In this document: one piece after another, positions 34,161 to 43,973 of the stretch
How the letters are laid out: every line of letters begins with the position of its first letter
How positions within the stretch are numbered: position 1 is the first letter of the stretch
Assembly: GCA_963770635.1 (NCBI GenBank)
Contig: CAVYQI010000006.1
Span: 62,001-126,000, forward strand
Origin: DASZIT01 sp963770635
GTDB lineage: Bacteria; Actinomycetota; Acidimicrobiia; Acidimicrobiales; RAAP-2
Direction of reading: 5' to 3'
DNA length: 64,000 nt
The notes under the pieces: generated by a model
Database searches by the model: none
What the model saw: the letters and a program-made list of their open reading frames with translations, nothing else
What the model was told of the DNA's origin: nothing
Position numbers and translations under genes: made by a program

Positions 34161-35645
34161 TCAGCCGACAGGCCAGGCGACGGACTTGACCTCAAGGTAC
34201 TGATCGAACCCGGCCATGCCGTTCTGCCGCCCGATGCCACTCGCCTTGTATCCGCCAAAGGGGACGTCGGCCCCATAGGCGGCCCCACCATTGAGGCCGA
34301 CGCTTCCAGCTCGGAGGCGGCGGGCCACGGCCACGGATCGATCCAGTGAGTCAGAGAGCACGAACCCGGCCAGGCCGTAGGGGCTGTCGTTGGCAATTCG
34401 GATGGCATCCTCGACGTCGTCGTAGGGGATGACGACCAGGACCGGGCCGAAGATCTCCTCACGGGCGATGGTCATGCTGTTGTCGACATCGGCGAACAGC
34501 GTCGGCGTGACGTAGAACCCCTTGCCCAGGCCGGCCGGCGTCTCGGGCCCGCCAACCAGGAGGTTGGCCCCCTCGGCGATGCCGTTCTCGATGTAGCCGA
34601 TGATGCGGGAGCGCTGTTTGGCCGAGATCACCGGGCCGCAGAGGGTGTCTGGAAGCTGCGGGTCACCAACACTGACCGTTTCGTAGATGCCCTTGAGGAG
34701 CTCGAGCCCCTCGTCGTAGCGGGACCGAGGCAGGAGCATCCGGGTCGGCGTGGCGCATCCCTGCCCGGCGTGCATGCACACCCCGAAGCCGATCATGCTG
34801 GCCACCCCGAGGTCGGCATCTTCGAGGACGATGGCCGCCGACTTGCCGCCAAGCTCGAGGAACAGACGCTTCATGGTGGCGGCGCCCTTCTCCATGATCC
34901 GGATGCCCACCGACGTCGAGCCGGTGAAGGAGATGAGGTCGACCTTGGGCGAAAGGGTCAGCTCCTCCCCGACCAGGTGGTCGGACGCGGTGACGACATT
35001 GACCACCCCGGCCGGGATGTCAGTTTGCTCAACGACGAGCCGTCCGATGCGGGTGGCGTTGAACGGCGTATCCGGGGCGGGCTTGAGCACGACGGTGTTG
35101 CCGGTGGCCAAGGCCTGCCCGAGCTTGTGGATGGTGACCTCAAACGGGTAGTTCCACGGGACAACGGCGCCGACGACGCCGACTGGTTCACGCCAGACCT
35201 TCCGGGTGTTCACCTGGCCGGTGAGCTCGACCATGGCGTCTCCGAGCTCGACTTCCCACGGGTAGTGGTCGATGAGCTCGGCCGGATAGTTGAGGGCGTC
35301 GGCGAGTGGCAGGTCGAGCTGCGGCCCGTGGGTGACCATCCGAGGGCACCCCACCTCGAGGATGAGTTCCTCTCGCAACGCCTCCTGCTCCGCCTCGAGG
35401 GCGGTCTGCAGTTGGCGAAGGCACTTCTGGCGGAACCCCCGGTTGGTCGACCAGTCGGTCTCGTCAAAGGCCCGTCGGGCCGCATCGATGGCGCGATGCA
35501 TGTCCGCGTTGGAAGCATTGGTGACCTGACCCAACTCCTCCTCGGTAGCCGGGTTGACATTGGCAAACGTGCCGGCCTGGCCTTCGACAAGCTTCCCGTC
35601 GACCAGCATCCGTGATTCGAACTCGACCGTCGGCGTTTCAGTCAC
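34161..35645 (-). CDS. Aldehyde dehydrogenase (NAD(P)-dependent)
   Basis: 494 residues from GTG 35645, with AAAGGGAAG upstream. Motifs: VVPWNYPFEVTIHKLGQALA, FTGSTSVGIRIMEKGA, catalytic-Glu region FLELGGKSAAIVLEDADLGV and catalytic Cys GQGCATPTRML. The C-terminal PFGGYKASGIGRQNGMAGFD is typical. It oxidises an aldehyde to the acid. Its start overlaps the end of the SDR gene by eight bases, so alcohol to aldehyde to acid oxidation by this pair is likely. Last gene of the NorD-NorQ operon. Confidence 0.93.
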   Translation of the reverse strand: MTETPTVEFESRMLVDGKLVEGQAGTFANVNPATEEELGQVTNASNADMHRAIDAARRAFDETDWSTNRGFRQKCLRQLQTALEAEQEALREELILEVGCPRMVTHGPQLDLPLADALNYPAELIDHYPWEVELGDAMVELTGQVNTRKVWREPVGVVGAVVPWNYPFEVTIHKLGQALATGNTVVLKPAPDTPFNATRIGRLVVEQTDIPAGVVNVVTASDHLVGEELTLSPKVDLISFTGSTSVGIRIMEKGAATMKRLFLELGGKSAAIVLEDADLGVASMIGFGVCMHAGQGCATPTRMLLPRSRYDEGLELLKGIYETVSVGDPQLPDTLCGPVISAKQRSRIIGYIENGIAEGANLLVGGPETPAGLGKGFYVTPTLFADVDNSMTIAREEIFGPVLVVIPYDDVEDAIRIANDSPYGLAGFVLSDSLDRSVAVARRLRAGSVGLNGGAAYGADVPFGGYKASGIGRQNGMAGFDQYLEVKSVAWPVG

Positions 35646-36558
35646 ACACTTCCCTTTCGTTGGCACCGGTACGGGTAGACGCGGTTTGGAGGGGATGGCC
35701 GCGGAGCGTGCCGGCCGCGGGGATGCCGGTGGCCCGACCGATGATGCGCTGGAGCCACCTGGTGGGCATGAGGCGGCTTCCCAACATCAGGAGCCGGGCA
35801 TCGAACCCAACGGCGCCTCGGGAGAATGGCTGGTGATCATCGAGGGCCTTGGCCACCGCCGGCGCGAACCGCTCCGGCGCCGATGCAAACCGCAGGAACC
35901 GTTGGCCGAAGCTCTCCAGGCCGGCGTGGAGCGGGGCGTAGGGGCCGTCATTATCGGCGTAGGTCGTGGTGAGCTCCAAGATGTCGGTCTTGAATGTTCC
36001 GGCCACCAGCACGGAGACGCCCAGCCCGAACGGGGAGATTTCCTGGGCGAGCGACTCCGCCCAACGCTCGAGCGCGCCCTTCGCCGCCGAGTAGGCACCG
36101 ATGGCCGGCATTCCCCGGATCGCTCCCTCGCTCGAAACCATGATGATCCGACCCCGGCCGGCGTTCCGCATCAACGGAAGAAGCTCCTTGGTGAGTCGCA
36201 CCGGCCCGAAGAAGTTGGTGCGGAAGATCTGCTCCCACACGCTCATCGGCATCTCCTCCAGGCATCCGACGCCGGCGACACCGGCGTTGTGTACGAGGCC
36301 GTCCGGGGACCCGACGGCATTCTGGATGGCCCGGCTCGCGGCGGCGATGGAGTCGGCGTCGTCGATGTCGAGCCGGACCCCGATCAGACGAGGGTCGTCT
36401 TGACCCGAGCCGGTGATGGCTCGGAGGCGCTCGAGGCCCTGTTCGGGTGACCGCATGGCGGCCACCACCGTCCAGCCGACCCGGTGGAGGTGGGCGGCGG
36501 TGGCCAAACCCAGGCCGTGGGACGCCCCGGTGATGACCACGCTCCGGCTATCGGCCAC
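35638..36558 (-). CDS. Short-chain dehydrogenase
   Basis: 306 residues from GTG 36558, chosen because the SDR fold starts right after it (SRSVVITGASHGLGLATAAH) and GGAGG lies upstream; longer readings run into the AveC-like gene. LVHNAGVAG, catalytic Ser region IIMVSSEGAI and YSAAKGALERW are present. The long C-terminus resembles retinol/17-beta-HSD-like SDRs. Overlaps the AveC-like gene end by 11 bases and the aldehyde dehydrogenase start by 8, so all three are one translational unit. Confidence 0.9.
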   Translation of the reverse strand: MADSRSVVITGASHGLGLATAAHLHRVGWTVVAAMRSPEQGLERLRAITGSGQDDPRLIGVRLDIDDADSIAAASRAIQNAVGSPDGLVHNAGVAGVGCLEEMPMSVWEQIFRTNFFGPVRLTKELLPLMRNAGRGRIIMVSSEGAIRGMPAIGAYSAAKGALERWAESLAQEISPFGLGVSVLVAGTFKTDILELTTTYADNDGPYAPLHAGLESFGQRFLRFASAPERFAPAVAKALDDHQPFSRGAVGFDARLLMLGSRLMPTRWLQRIIGRATGIPAAGTLRGHPLQTASTRTGANEREVCD

Positions 36559-37684
36559 TGGCGCATCGACCTCCGGAAACGGGCAGGGTAACGAGGGGTC
36601 TGCCACCGGGTTGGGCGCTCGGCCAGCCGGACCAGATGCCGGAGGAGTACGGGCCCGTCTGGCCGTTCTTCTCATAGAACCCGTTCGGGTCGTAGACCTT
36701 CGCCTCGGGGAAGGGCCAGGGACAGGCCACCGAAGTGGCGATCTTTGTGTCTCGCAGCAACGCGTAGCCCCCGCCGTAGCAGAAGTAGGCGACATTGATG
36801 ATGGCGAACATCACCAGAAAGGCTCCGAGGGCCGGACGGGAGCGGAAGGCGCGGATCCGCTGGCCCAGTTTCTCCGCCTGGGTGCGGCCGGTGTCGTCCC
36901 GGTAGAGCAGGACTCCGGCAGGAATCATCACCAGCGTGACGAGCGAGGCCTCCCAGATCAACGGGAACTGGTACCACTTCCCGGTCCAGATCGACCCGAA
37001 AGGGACAACCTGGGAGTAGATGTACAGCTGGGTCCGGATCAGGAACGTCTCCAGCAGGGTGTCGAATACGAACCCGATGGCGAGCATCAGCAGGGAAAGA
37101 CTGATCAGCGGGTGCCGCCAGACGATGGAGTCCACCGGACGCCGAGCCTGAACACGGCGTAACAGCCACACGGCCGGAAAGAACGGGGCCATGTAGAAGG
37201 TGGCGTACCCGATCACGATGAACGGCTCGACGGTCGGCGACAGCGACTCCAAGCCCCACGTTGTCGGCCAGTGCCAGAGCTGCGGGTTGTACACCGCGTA
37301 GGGAGCCCAGTTCATGATCGGGTCCTGCCAGACGAGCAGCGTGGTGACCAGCACCATCAGCAGAATCGGGTGTCGCGGGTAGCGGCGCCATGCCACCACC
37401 ACCGTGATAATCAGCGCGGCCATGGCAAGGATGGTCCCGATCTGCAGCAGGGCGAGCCAGTGGTGGAAGCCCCAGAGCGGCGCCACCGGACGGGGAGCGC
37501 CGGCGACCGCTGAGTTGGTGATCCGTTCACCCACCGCACCGTGTTGGGCGTTGACGGCCACGACGACAAGCCCGGTGACCGCCGCAGCCAGGGCGAGGAC
37601 ACCGGCGGTTCTGCTTCGGCGGACCGTAGTGGAATCAATGACGGGCGGCGGTAGTTGTTGAGACGGCAGTTGTTGAATGGTCAT
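36548..37684 (-). CDS. AveC-like integral membrane protein, larger paralogue
   Basis: 378 residues with about seven helices: TAGVLALAAAVTGLVVVAVN, WLALLQIGTILAMAALIITV and HPILLMVLVTTLLVWQDPIM among them. The block DPIMNWAPYAVYNPQLWHWP plus an FPAVWLLRR helix end corresponds to the APYDW...WWPLN region of the protein at 31726-32535. AveC-family assignment is from memory of the motif. It follows the binding-protein gene by 5 bp and overlaps the SDR gene. Two paralogues 4 kb apart suggest two subunits or two related reactions on hydrophobic substrates. Confidence 0.72.
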   Translation of the reverse strand: MTIQQLPSQQLPPPVIDSTTVRRSRTAGVLALAAAVTGLVVVAVNAQHGAVGERITNSAVAGAPRPVAPLWGFHHWLALLQIGTILAMAALIITVVVAWRRYPRHPILLMVLVTTLLVWQDPIMNWAPYAVYNPQLWHWPTTWGLESLSPTVEPFIVIGYATFYMAPFFPAVWLLRRVQARRPVDSIVWRHPLISLSLLMLAIGFVFDTLLETFLIRTQLYIYSQVVPFGSIWTGKWYQFPLIWEASLVTLVMIPAGVLLYRDDTGRTQAEKLGQRIRAFRSRPALGAFLVMFAIINVAYFCYGGGYALLRDTKIATSVACPWPFPEAKVYDPNGFYEKNGQTGPYSSGIWSGWPSAQPGGRPLVTLPVSGGRCASGR

Positions 37685-37689
37685 GTCGG

Positions 37690-38802
37690 TCAGTCCTGTC
37701 CGAAACGCTCGACCAGGTGGGCGGTGGTGCCATCAGGATCGAGTCGACGAGCCACGAGATAGCCGGCGCCCATCCAGCCCCGGTGTGACCACTTCCCGAA
37801 CGAAATGCGGGTCCCGGGGGATCCGGATGCCGCCGGGACCATCCGCACCCGCTCCAGCGCTTCCTTGACGCCCCGCGGCGAGAGAGGTCGGGCATCGGCA
37901 AAGGCATGTAGCAGAACGGTGGCGAGGTCGCGGTTGACCACGGGAACGCAGTATTCGGGTCGCCGGCCGTAGCGAGCGGCGTAGCGATCGAGGAAGTCCT
38001 GACCCACCTGGTTGCCGTCGTCGTACTGGTCGACGCCGATCCATCCGACAACGGCGTCCCAGACGATTGGGTTGATCCAGGCGTTCTGGAACGCCGTCCC
38101 CATGAATCTGGGTGGATCCCAGCCCAACTCCTGGAGGACCTGGTTGACCAGCACCACCCCGAAGCCGAAACCGCAGTGCACGACGACCCCCACACTGGCG
38201 CCGTACAGGCTCCGGACCGCGTCGCCGACGTCCTGGGCGGTCTGGGCGATGGGCTCCTCGGCGACAATACGGATGCCCTTGTCCCGGCAGGCGGCACGGA
38301 AGGACTTGATGTAGGTCTCGCCGACCAACGACTGCTCGACGAGGACACCCACGTTGTCGAGGCCGCGCTTGGCGATCAGGTGAGCCCAGAAGACAGGCTC
38401 GTCGGTCATCGAGCCCATCGACAGGGAAAAGGTCCATTCACCCAGCCAGTCATCGGTGCCGGTGACGCTGATGGCCGGGACGCGGAAACGCTCTTCGATC
38501 GCTTCTTTGACGGGAACGCAGTTGTCGGTGATCGACGGTCCGAATATGGCCAGGCAACCCTCGTCGACCAGCTCGCGGTAGGCGTCGATCACCGATTTCA
38601 CCGAGCCCTTGGGGAGTCCTTCCACCTCACGGAAAACGATCTCCACTGGTCGGTCGATGATCCCCTGCTCGAGTCCCTCCTCAAAGACCAGCTGGAAGCT
38701 GTCGGTGAGGTCGGCCCGCATCTCCTTCGGGAAACCCTCAGGCAAAACGAAGTCGAACAGATAGCCAAGCTTGATCGGCGTGGCATTGCTCTCGTAGGCC
38801 AA
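37690..38802 (-). CDS. Type-1 periplasmic-binding-fold protein without a signal peptide
   Basis: 370 residues: IKLGYLFDFVLPEGFPKEMR, DSFQLVFEEGLEQGIIDRPV, IFGPSITDNCVPVKEAIEER, YEQ-type domain to the end. The fold is that of LivJ/LivK-like receptors, but the N-terminus MAYESNATPIKLGYL has no hydrophobic signal or lipobox, so the protein should stay in the cytoplasm. It lies in the NorD-NorQ-AveC-like operon, with no permease adjacent. It may bind a ligand as a sensor, carrier or regulator. The function is not established. Confidence 0.75.
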   Translation of the reverse strand: MAYESNATPIKLGYLFDFVLPEGFPKEMRADLTDSFQLVFEEGLEQGIIDRPVEIVFREVEGLPKGSVKSVIDAYRELVDEGCLAIFGPSITDNCVPVKEAIEERFRVPAISVTGTDDWLGEWTFSLSMGSMTDEPVFWAHLIAKRGLDNVGVLVEQSLVGETYIKSFRAACRDKGIRIVAEEPIAQTAQDVGDAVRSLYGASVGVVVHCGFGFGVVLVNQVLQELGWDPPRFMGTAFQNAWINPIVWDAVVGWIGVDQYDDGNQVGQDFLDRYAARYGRRPEYCVPVVNRDLATVLLHAFADARPLSPRGVKEALERVRMVPAASGSPGTRISFGKWSHRGWMGAGYLVARRLDPDGTTAHLVERFGQD

Positions 38803-38858
38803 CGATCCCCCTCGAACCTAATAGTTGTTCCGCATACTACCGACGGCCCTCAGAGTGG

Positions 38859-39656
38859 TCAATCTGGGGGGCCAAGGTACGTCGAGATCATTCGGACGAG
38901 GCCGGCTCCCACCGCTGGATCATCGGTGAGGGGACCGGCGATAGCGGCGCGGGCGGCGGTGACGAGCGGAACGCCGTCGCCGAAGAGTCGGGCGGCCGCG
39001 ATCAGGACCCGGGTCGAGGCGACCTCCCGGAGACCCGCAGTCTCCAGCCGGCGGATGGCCTGCGCGAGTCGCACCAGTTGGGCCGCCGCCTCCGGATCGA
39101 CGCCGGCCTCATGGGCGACGACCTTCTCCTCCACATCGACGGGGGGAAAGTCGAGTTCGATCGCCACCATGCGCTGACGGGTGGAGTCCTTCAGGTCTTT
39201 GAGCACACTCTGGTACCCGGGGTTGTAGGAGACCACGAGACAGAAGCCCGGTGGGGCGTCGAGGACGATTCCCAGCCGATCGATTGGTAGTTGACGACGG
39301 TGGTCGGCCAGGGGGTGGAGCACCACAGTCGTATCTTGTCGAGCCTCCACGATCTCGTCGAGGTAGCAGATTGCCCCTTCGCGCACGGCCCGGGTCAGCG
39401 GGCCGTCCACCCACCGGGTCTCCCCACCTTCCAGCAAGAAGCGGCCGACGAGATCGGTGGCGGTGAGGTCGTCGTGGCACGAGACGGTGATGAGCGACCG
39501 GTCCAGGTCATACGCCATGGCTTCGACGAAACGCGTCTTCCCGCACCCGGTGGGACCCTTGAGAACCACCGCCAGGCCTTGCCGACAGGCCGCCTTGAAC
39601 ACCTGTTCCTCGTCGCCAACCGGAAGGTAGAACGGGCGACCCGCGGCCGTCATCAT
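38859..39656 (-). CDS. norQ: NorQ/CbbQ-family AAA+ ATPase (MoxR type)
   Basis: 265 residues. Walker A GPTGCGKTRFVEAMA, SCHDDLTATDLVGRFLLEGG, Walker B AICYLDEIVEARQDTTVVLH, then PLADHRRQLPIDRLG and VVSYNPGYQSVLKDLKDSTR, which is diagnostic for NirQ/NorQ/CbbQ/GvpN. These hexameric ATPases, with a VWA partner, activate or insert metal into complex enzymes such as NO reductase and Rubisco. The start (ATG 39656 or 39653) overlaps the end of the NorD-like gene (ATGA). No norB, norC or Rubisco gene is in the window. Confidence 0.9.
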   Translation of the reverse strand: MMTAAGRPFYLPVGDEEQVFKAACRQGLAVVLKGPTGCGKTRFVEAMAYDLDRSLITVSCHDDLTATDLVGRFLLEGGETRWVDGPLTRAVREGAICYLDEIVEARQDTTVVLHPLADHRRQLPIDRLGIVLDAPPGFCLVVSYNPGYQSVLKDLKDSTRQRMVAIELDFPPVDVEEKVVAHEAGVDPEAAAQLVRLAQAIRRLETAGLREVASTRVLIAAARLFGDGVPLVTAARAAIAGPLTDDPAVGAGLVRMISTYLGPPD

Positions 39657-41393
39657 TTCCCCATCTCGATCTCGAATCTCTCTCTTGTCCGTTGCTGGCG
39701 CTGGAAGGTTCGGTGCTGGCGTTCTGCGGAGCGCAGCGCCGCCCGGAAGAGGGGGGCGATCACCGCGGGCAAGCCGTCCGGTTTCGGCATCACCGCATGC
39801 GCCGCGGAACCGAAGACGCGCCGGAGCGCCTCGGGCTGGGCGTCCGTGCCGACGCTGAGGCACACGCATCCGACGCCGCGATATCGCAATTCGGTCAGGG
39901 CTCGTCGGGCATCGGCTTCGCCGTAGTCCCCCTGGTAGCCGTGGTCATAGGCCAAGCCATCCGAGAGGACCACGAGCAGGCGCCGGGGGGTCCCGCTCCG
40001 CCACTCCAAGATCGAGGAGCCGTGACGGATGGCGGCACCCAGCCGGGTGTACGCCCCGGGTTCCAGACCGGCGAGCCGCCGTGTCACCTGGACGTCGAGG
40101 CGGTCGTCGAAACCCTTCACCCGGAGGACCTGAACCGCCTGGCGGCCGCGGCGAGTTGAAGGCGTACAGCGCGACCCGGTCACCCAGATCGTGTAGCGCC
40201 GCGGTGAGGGTCACGGCGGCAAGCCGTTGCTGCTCGTGCACGGACCGGCCGGTGACGCCGGGCTCTCCCACTGAACCGGACACATCCAAAAGGACCAGGA
40301 CGCCAAGGTCGCGCCGCCACCGGCGGCTGGCAACGTAGGCGTCGTCCTCGTGGGGTCTGCCGGCCACGTGTCGATATGCGCCTCCACCGCGGCATCGATG
40401 TCGAGGTCGTCGCCTTGTGGCTGTCGTCGACAGCGGATCATGCCAGTCCCGAGGCTGGCCAAGGACCGGCGCACGGCCAGCCCACTTGGCAGCTGGATCG
40501 TCGAGGTGACGTCGGCTCGTGCGTCACTCTCGATCACAGTGCACCAATCCGGGCGGTACCGGCGGCGGCTACCGTCCCATTCGGGGTACACCGTGCTGGC
40601 CGACCCGTGGCCAACCTCAGGCGCTACCTCGCGCTCGCCAATCGAGCTCTTCGTCGGCCGAGGCATACCCTCGACTCGCCGGACGGGCCGAGCTGCGAGT
40701 GGGCGAGTCGGCTCCGACCGGTCCACCACCGGCGCCACGCCGAGCCGGTCGGAACATTTTCTGCAGCAGACGGCCAACCGGGCCGCCGCCGCCGACCGGG
40801 CTCAGCAGCAGGTCGCCGATGGCCACCTGGTCGTACTCGTCCGAATCGAGGTCGGTGAGCGCGTGGTCCTTCCCACGTGGCCGAACGTCCGGAGACCGTC
40901 CGAGTGGGATCTCTGCCGTCGGATACATCGATGCGAGTGACCGTTTCACGTCGATCGCCCCAAAAACGAACGGGGCCTCACCGATCGCGTTGCGCCCCCG
41001 AGCCCAGTCGAGTGATTCCTCGACGCTGCGGCTCGAGCCGGCCAGCTCGCGGTCGATGAGCGAGCACACCCATGGCGGGAGCACATGTTCATTGGCCAAA
41101 AGGGCACGGTGGCCCTCGACGGCCAGGTATCGCCGAGTGAGCTCGGGCCGGCGGACGAGCTGTCGGAGGATATCCGGGTCGAGGCTTCCGGAGGCCACCA
41201 GCGATCCCTGGACCGCCAGCATCCGAATCTGATTGGTCGGATCGACCGTGCCTTCGAGAAACATGGTACTTCCGTCGGTCCACGACCGGTCCCCGCGGGT
41301 GGCCGTGGCGACCTCCATGGGCCGGCGGGCCACCGCCGAGGCGAGGAGCCGGAGCGACCCGAGGTCCTTCTCGTCGCCGACCACCGCGTGCAC
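39653..41393 (-). CDS. norD: NorD/CbbO-like VWA-domain protein, frameshifted
   Basis: About 580 residues. N-terminal helical region from 41393 (SLRLLASAVARRPMEVATAT, DILRQLVRRPELTRRYLAVE); shifts near 40640, 40380 and 40160; then the VWA domain with metal site VLVLLDVSGSVGEP (D-x-S-x-S) and LVVLSDGLAYDHGYQGDYGE with ADARRAL, the NorD/CbbO signature. It works with NorQ to remodel a target enzyme. The order NorD then NorQ heads an operon with the binding protein, AveC-like protein, SDR and aldehyde dehydrogenase. Both broken halves are conserved, so the gene is probably functional. Confidence 0.82.
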
Positions 41394-41479
41394 CGCTAAA
41401 ACCTAACATTTGTTTCCGACCGGAAGCGAAGCTACCGTGCGCTGGCCGGGCGCCTGAGAAGCCACCGAAGGGGACGATC

Positions 41480-42410
41480 GTGATCGATTTCGACAGACAG
41501 GTAGTCATCGTGACCGGGGCCGGACGAGGACTCGGGCGCCTCTACGCCTTCGACCTCGCCCGTCGAGGTGCATCGGTGGTCGTCAACGACCTCGGGGCCA
41601 CGGTGGACGGCGACGGAGCCGATGCCGGGGTCGCCACCAGTGTGGTCGACGAGATCCGCGCTGCCGGCGGCAATGCGGTGGCGTCCCACGAGTCGGTCGA
41701 CACCCCCGAGGGTGGCGAGGCGATCGTGCAATCCGCACTCGACGAGTACGGGCGCCTCGACGCGGTCGTCAGCAACGCCGGCATTTTCCACACCACTCCT
41801 TTCGAGGAATTGACCACCGAGCACTGGCGCCGGATGTGCCGGGTCCACCTCGACGGTGCCTTCAACATCAGCCAACCCGCCTACCGCGCCATGAAGGCCC
41901 AGCGGCGCTGGCCGGTTCGTGTTCATCACCTCCTCGGCCGGGCTGTTCGGTCAACCGAACTCCGCCCACTATGCAGCCGCGAAGGCCGGGGCGCTCGGGC
42001 TGGCCAACGTCATCGCCATTGAAGGGGCCCCGTATGGGATCCTGGCCAACTGCGTCCTCCCTTTCGGGTATTCGCGCATGGTGTTCGAGACCGTCGGCGA
42101 CCGCGACGAGGTCGAGGCCGAGCCCGGATTCCTTCACGCCATCGAACCCGAGCTCGTCGTCCCGATCGTCGTCTATCTGGCCAGCCGTGCCTGCCAACTC
42201 ACCCACCACAACTTCTCGGCGTGCGCCGGTCGCTTCGCCCGTGTCTTCGTCGGCCTCGCCGACGGGTGGATCGCGGAGCCGGGGACCAACCCCAATGCCG
42301 AGGACATTGCGGCTCACCTCGATCAGGTCACTGCCGCCGAGCCCTACACGATTCCGGGGTCCATTTTCGACGAGGTCTTCCAGACCTGCGCCCAGCTCGG
42401 GATCGGCTGA
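41480..42410 (+). CDS. Short-chain dehydrogenase of the multifunctional-enzyme type, frameshifted
   Basis: GTG 41480 follows GAAGGGGACGATC. The start VVIVTGAGRGLGRLYAFDLA with ASVVVNDLGATVDGDGADAG is characteristic of 17-beta-HSD4/MFE-2-like (3R)-hydroxyacyl-CoA dehydrogenases. One shift near 41910 joins it to FITSSAGLFGQPNSAHYAAA, KAG, with catalytic YAAAK. Total about 309 residues. It is divergent from the NorD gene and convergent with the P450. Likely acts on a 3-hydroxyacyl-CoA. Confidence 0.85.
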
Positions 42411-42452
42411 AGCAAGGACAACCCGACCGCGGGTGTCGGATTCTCGCCGAGA

Positions 42453-43661
42453 TCAGCTGGAGACGTCCAGCAACATTGGGAAGGTGTCGAGCGTACGGAT
42501 CCCGGCGGTGAAGTTCAGTTCGACGCCGGGCTTGATGCTGTAGTCAGGGATGCGACGGTGCCACTCCCGGAGGGCCACTCGGAGCTCCAGTCGTGCAAGG
42601 TGAGACCCTAGGCAGCGGTGGATACCGCCCCCAAACGCCAGGTGCCGGTTGGCTTCCCGATCCCAGACGAGAGCACTGGTCTCGGGAAACTCGGCTTCGT
42701 CGACGTTCGCTGCCCCAAAGAGCGCCATGACCTGCTCGCCTTCACTGACGACGAAGCCCCCGATTTCAGTGTCGCGGGTTGCCACACGGGCGCATCCCAT
42801 GACAGGAGTTTCCCAGCGAAGCATCTCCTCGACCATCGCCGGGACGCCGTCGGGGTCATCGACGATCTTGTGCCTGTCCGCTGGGTGCTCAGCCAGGTAC
42901 CGGAAGAAGCAGTCCAACGAGGCGGTCACGGTATCGAGGCCGGCGATGAGAAACAGGAAGCAGATGTCGACGATCTCTTCGTCGGTGAGCCGGTTCCCGT
43001 CCACCTCCGCAAATATGAAGTGGCTGAGGAGATCGTCTCGCTTCTCCCCCACTCTCCGCTCTTCGATCACCCGTTCGAAGTAGGCGTAAATCGAGTCAGC
43101 CGTCTGCTGTTGGTACGCCTCGGTCTCGGGATGACCGAATTCGTGGCCGACGACCTGGTCAGGACGGATGGCGCCATCTTTCATCTTCAGGAACAGCGGT
43201 AGCTCCTCCAGTGGCAGTCCGAACATCGTGAGAAAGACCTGCGATGGGAACGGACCTGAGAACTGCTTTGAGAAATCAATTTCCTCATCATCGATGAACT
43301 TGTCGATCAGATCGTTGACCAACAGGACGGTCGAATCTTCCATCAAACTCATGCGCTTTGGCGCGAACAGTAGGTCGAGGATCTTTCGGTACTTACGGTG
43401 ATCGGGAGGGTCGATCTGCAACGGGATCAGGGGGCGCCGCGTCTTGAGGTCGTGAGCGGAAAGGCCGGACGAAAAGGCGTCGGGGTCGCGGACCACTTCG
43501 TCGACACCCGAGCGAGATGTGACGATTACACCGACCCCATCGAGTCGAAACACCGGTGTCGTTTTCTGCAGCATCGAATAGATGGGTTGCGGGTTCCTCG
43601 CCACCTCCGGGTTCATCAGATCCGCCAACCCGGACCCGTAGCTTTCGTCGCGTTCGGCCAT
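42453..43661 (-). CDS. Cytochrome P450
   Basis: 402 residues, intact. I helix FLFLIAGLDTVTASLDCFFR, where the oxygen-binding A-G-x-D-T pattern is present, K helix EEMLRWE, heme loop FGGGIHRCLGSHLARLELR. Region RRPLIPLQIDPPDHRKYRKI with LDLLFAPKRM closely parallels the P450 at 47370-48579, so these two form a second paralogue pair. It faces the TetR gene at 43974. Its promoter lies in a 312-bp divergent region with a palindromic operator. Confidence 0.93.
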   Translation of the reverse strand: MAERDESYGSGLADLMNPEVARNPQPIYSMLQKTTPVFRLDGVGVIVTSRSGVDEVVRDPDAFSSGLSAHDLKTRRPLIPLQIDPPDHRKYRKILDLLFAPKRMSLMEDSTVLLVNDLIDKFIDDEEIDFSKQFSGPFPSQVFLTMFGLPLEELPLFLKMKDGAIRPDQVVGHEFGHPETEAYQQQTADSIYAYFERVIEERRVGEKRDDLLSHFIFAEVDGNRLTDEEIVDICFLFLIAGLDTVTASLDCFFRYLAEHPADRHKIVDDPDGVPAMVEEMLRWETPVMGCARVATRDTEIGGFVVSEGEQVMALFGAANVDEAEFPETSALVWDREANRHLAFGGGIHRCLGSHLARLELRVALREWHRRIPDYSIKPGVELNFTAGIRTLDTFPMLLDVSS

Positions 43662-43973
43662 CCCGTTAGTGTGGACCGAATGTTTGGTTTACCGCAAGTT
43701 ACGCTCCGCTCATCACCCAGACATCGATGGTGATCCACGGGAACCCGGATAGCCGGCGCTCGCCCGAGGTTGACACGGGACTCTGAGCGCCCAGCTGCGA
43801 AGCGTTCCTCCTGGGCACCTGTGGTCCTCGGTTCGGCTGAAGGAGACCCTCTCGATCGCGCCCCAGGCCGACGAACTGAGCGAGTCCGGCCGGTATAGAC
43901 CCTTAACTAGGGTTGAGGAGTCGAGGATAGCCGATCGGCTACGACTTGCGAGCCGCTGGTCTACTCTTATTTT
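43662..43973. other. 312-bp divergent control region between P450 and TetR
   Basis: No gene here. It holds ATGTTTGGTT at 43680-43689 next to the P450 start (the same 10-mer recurs at 32808-32817 before the double-TetR/AveC region), an ACCCT-TAACT-AGGGT inverted repeat at 43899-43913, and the perfect palindrome at 43928-43941. Confidence 0.6.
43928..43941. promoter_or_regulatory. Perfect 14-bp palindrome TAGCCGATCGGCTA, candidate TetR operator
   Basis: It lies 32 bp before the GTG of the TetR gene at 43974. The same perfect sequence occurs at 44633-44646, on the far side of the TetR gene in front of the membrane operon; a 13/14 match lies at 23062-23075. Autoregulation plus control of the operon is the simplest reading. 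Confidence 0.75.

Noticed and set aside
31726..37684. Avermectin-like polyketide cluster because of AveC-like genes
   Set aside because: No polyketide synthase, acyl carrier protein or glycosyltransferase gene is in the window; AveC-like proteins are widespread.
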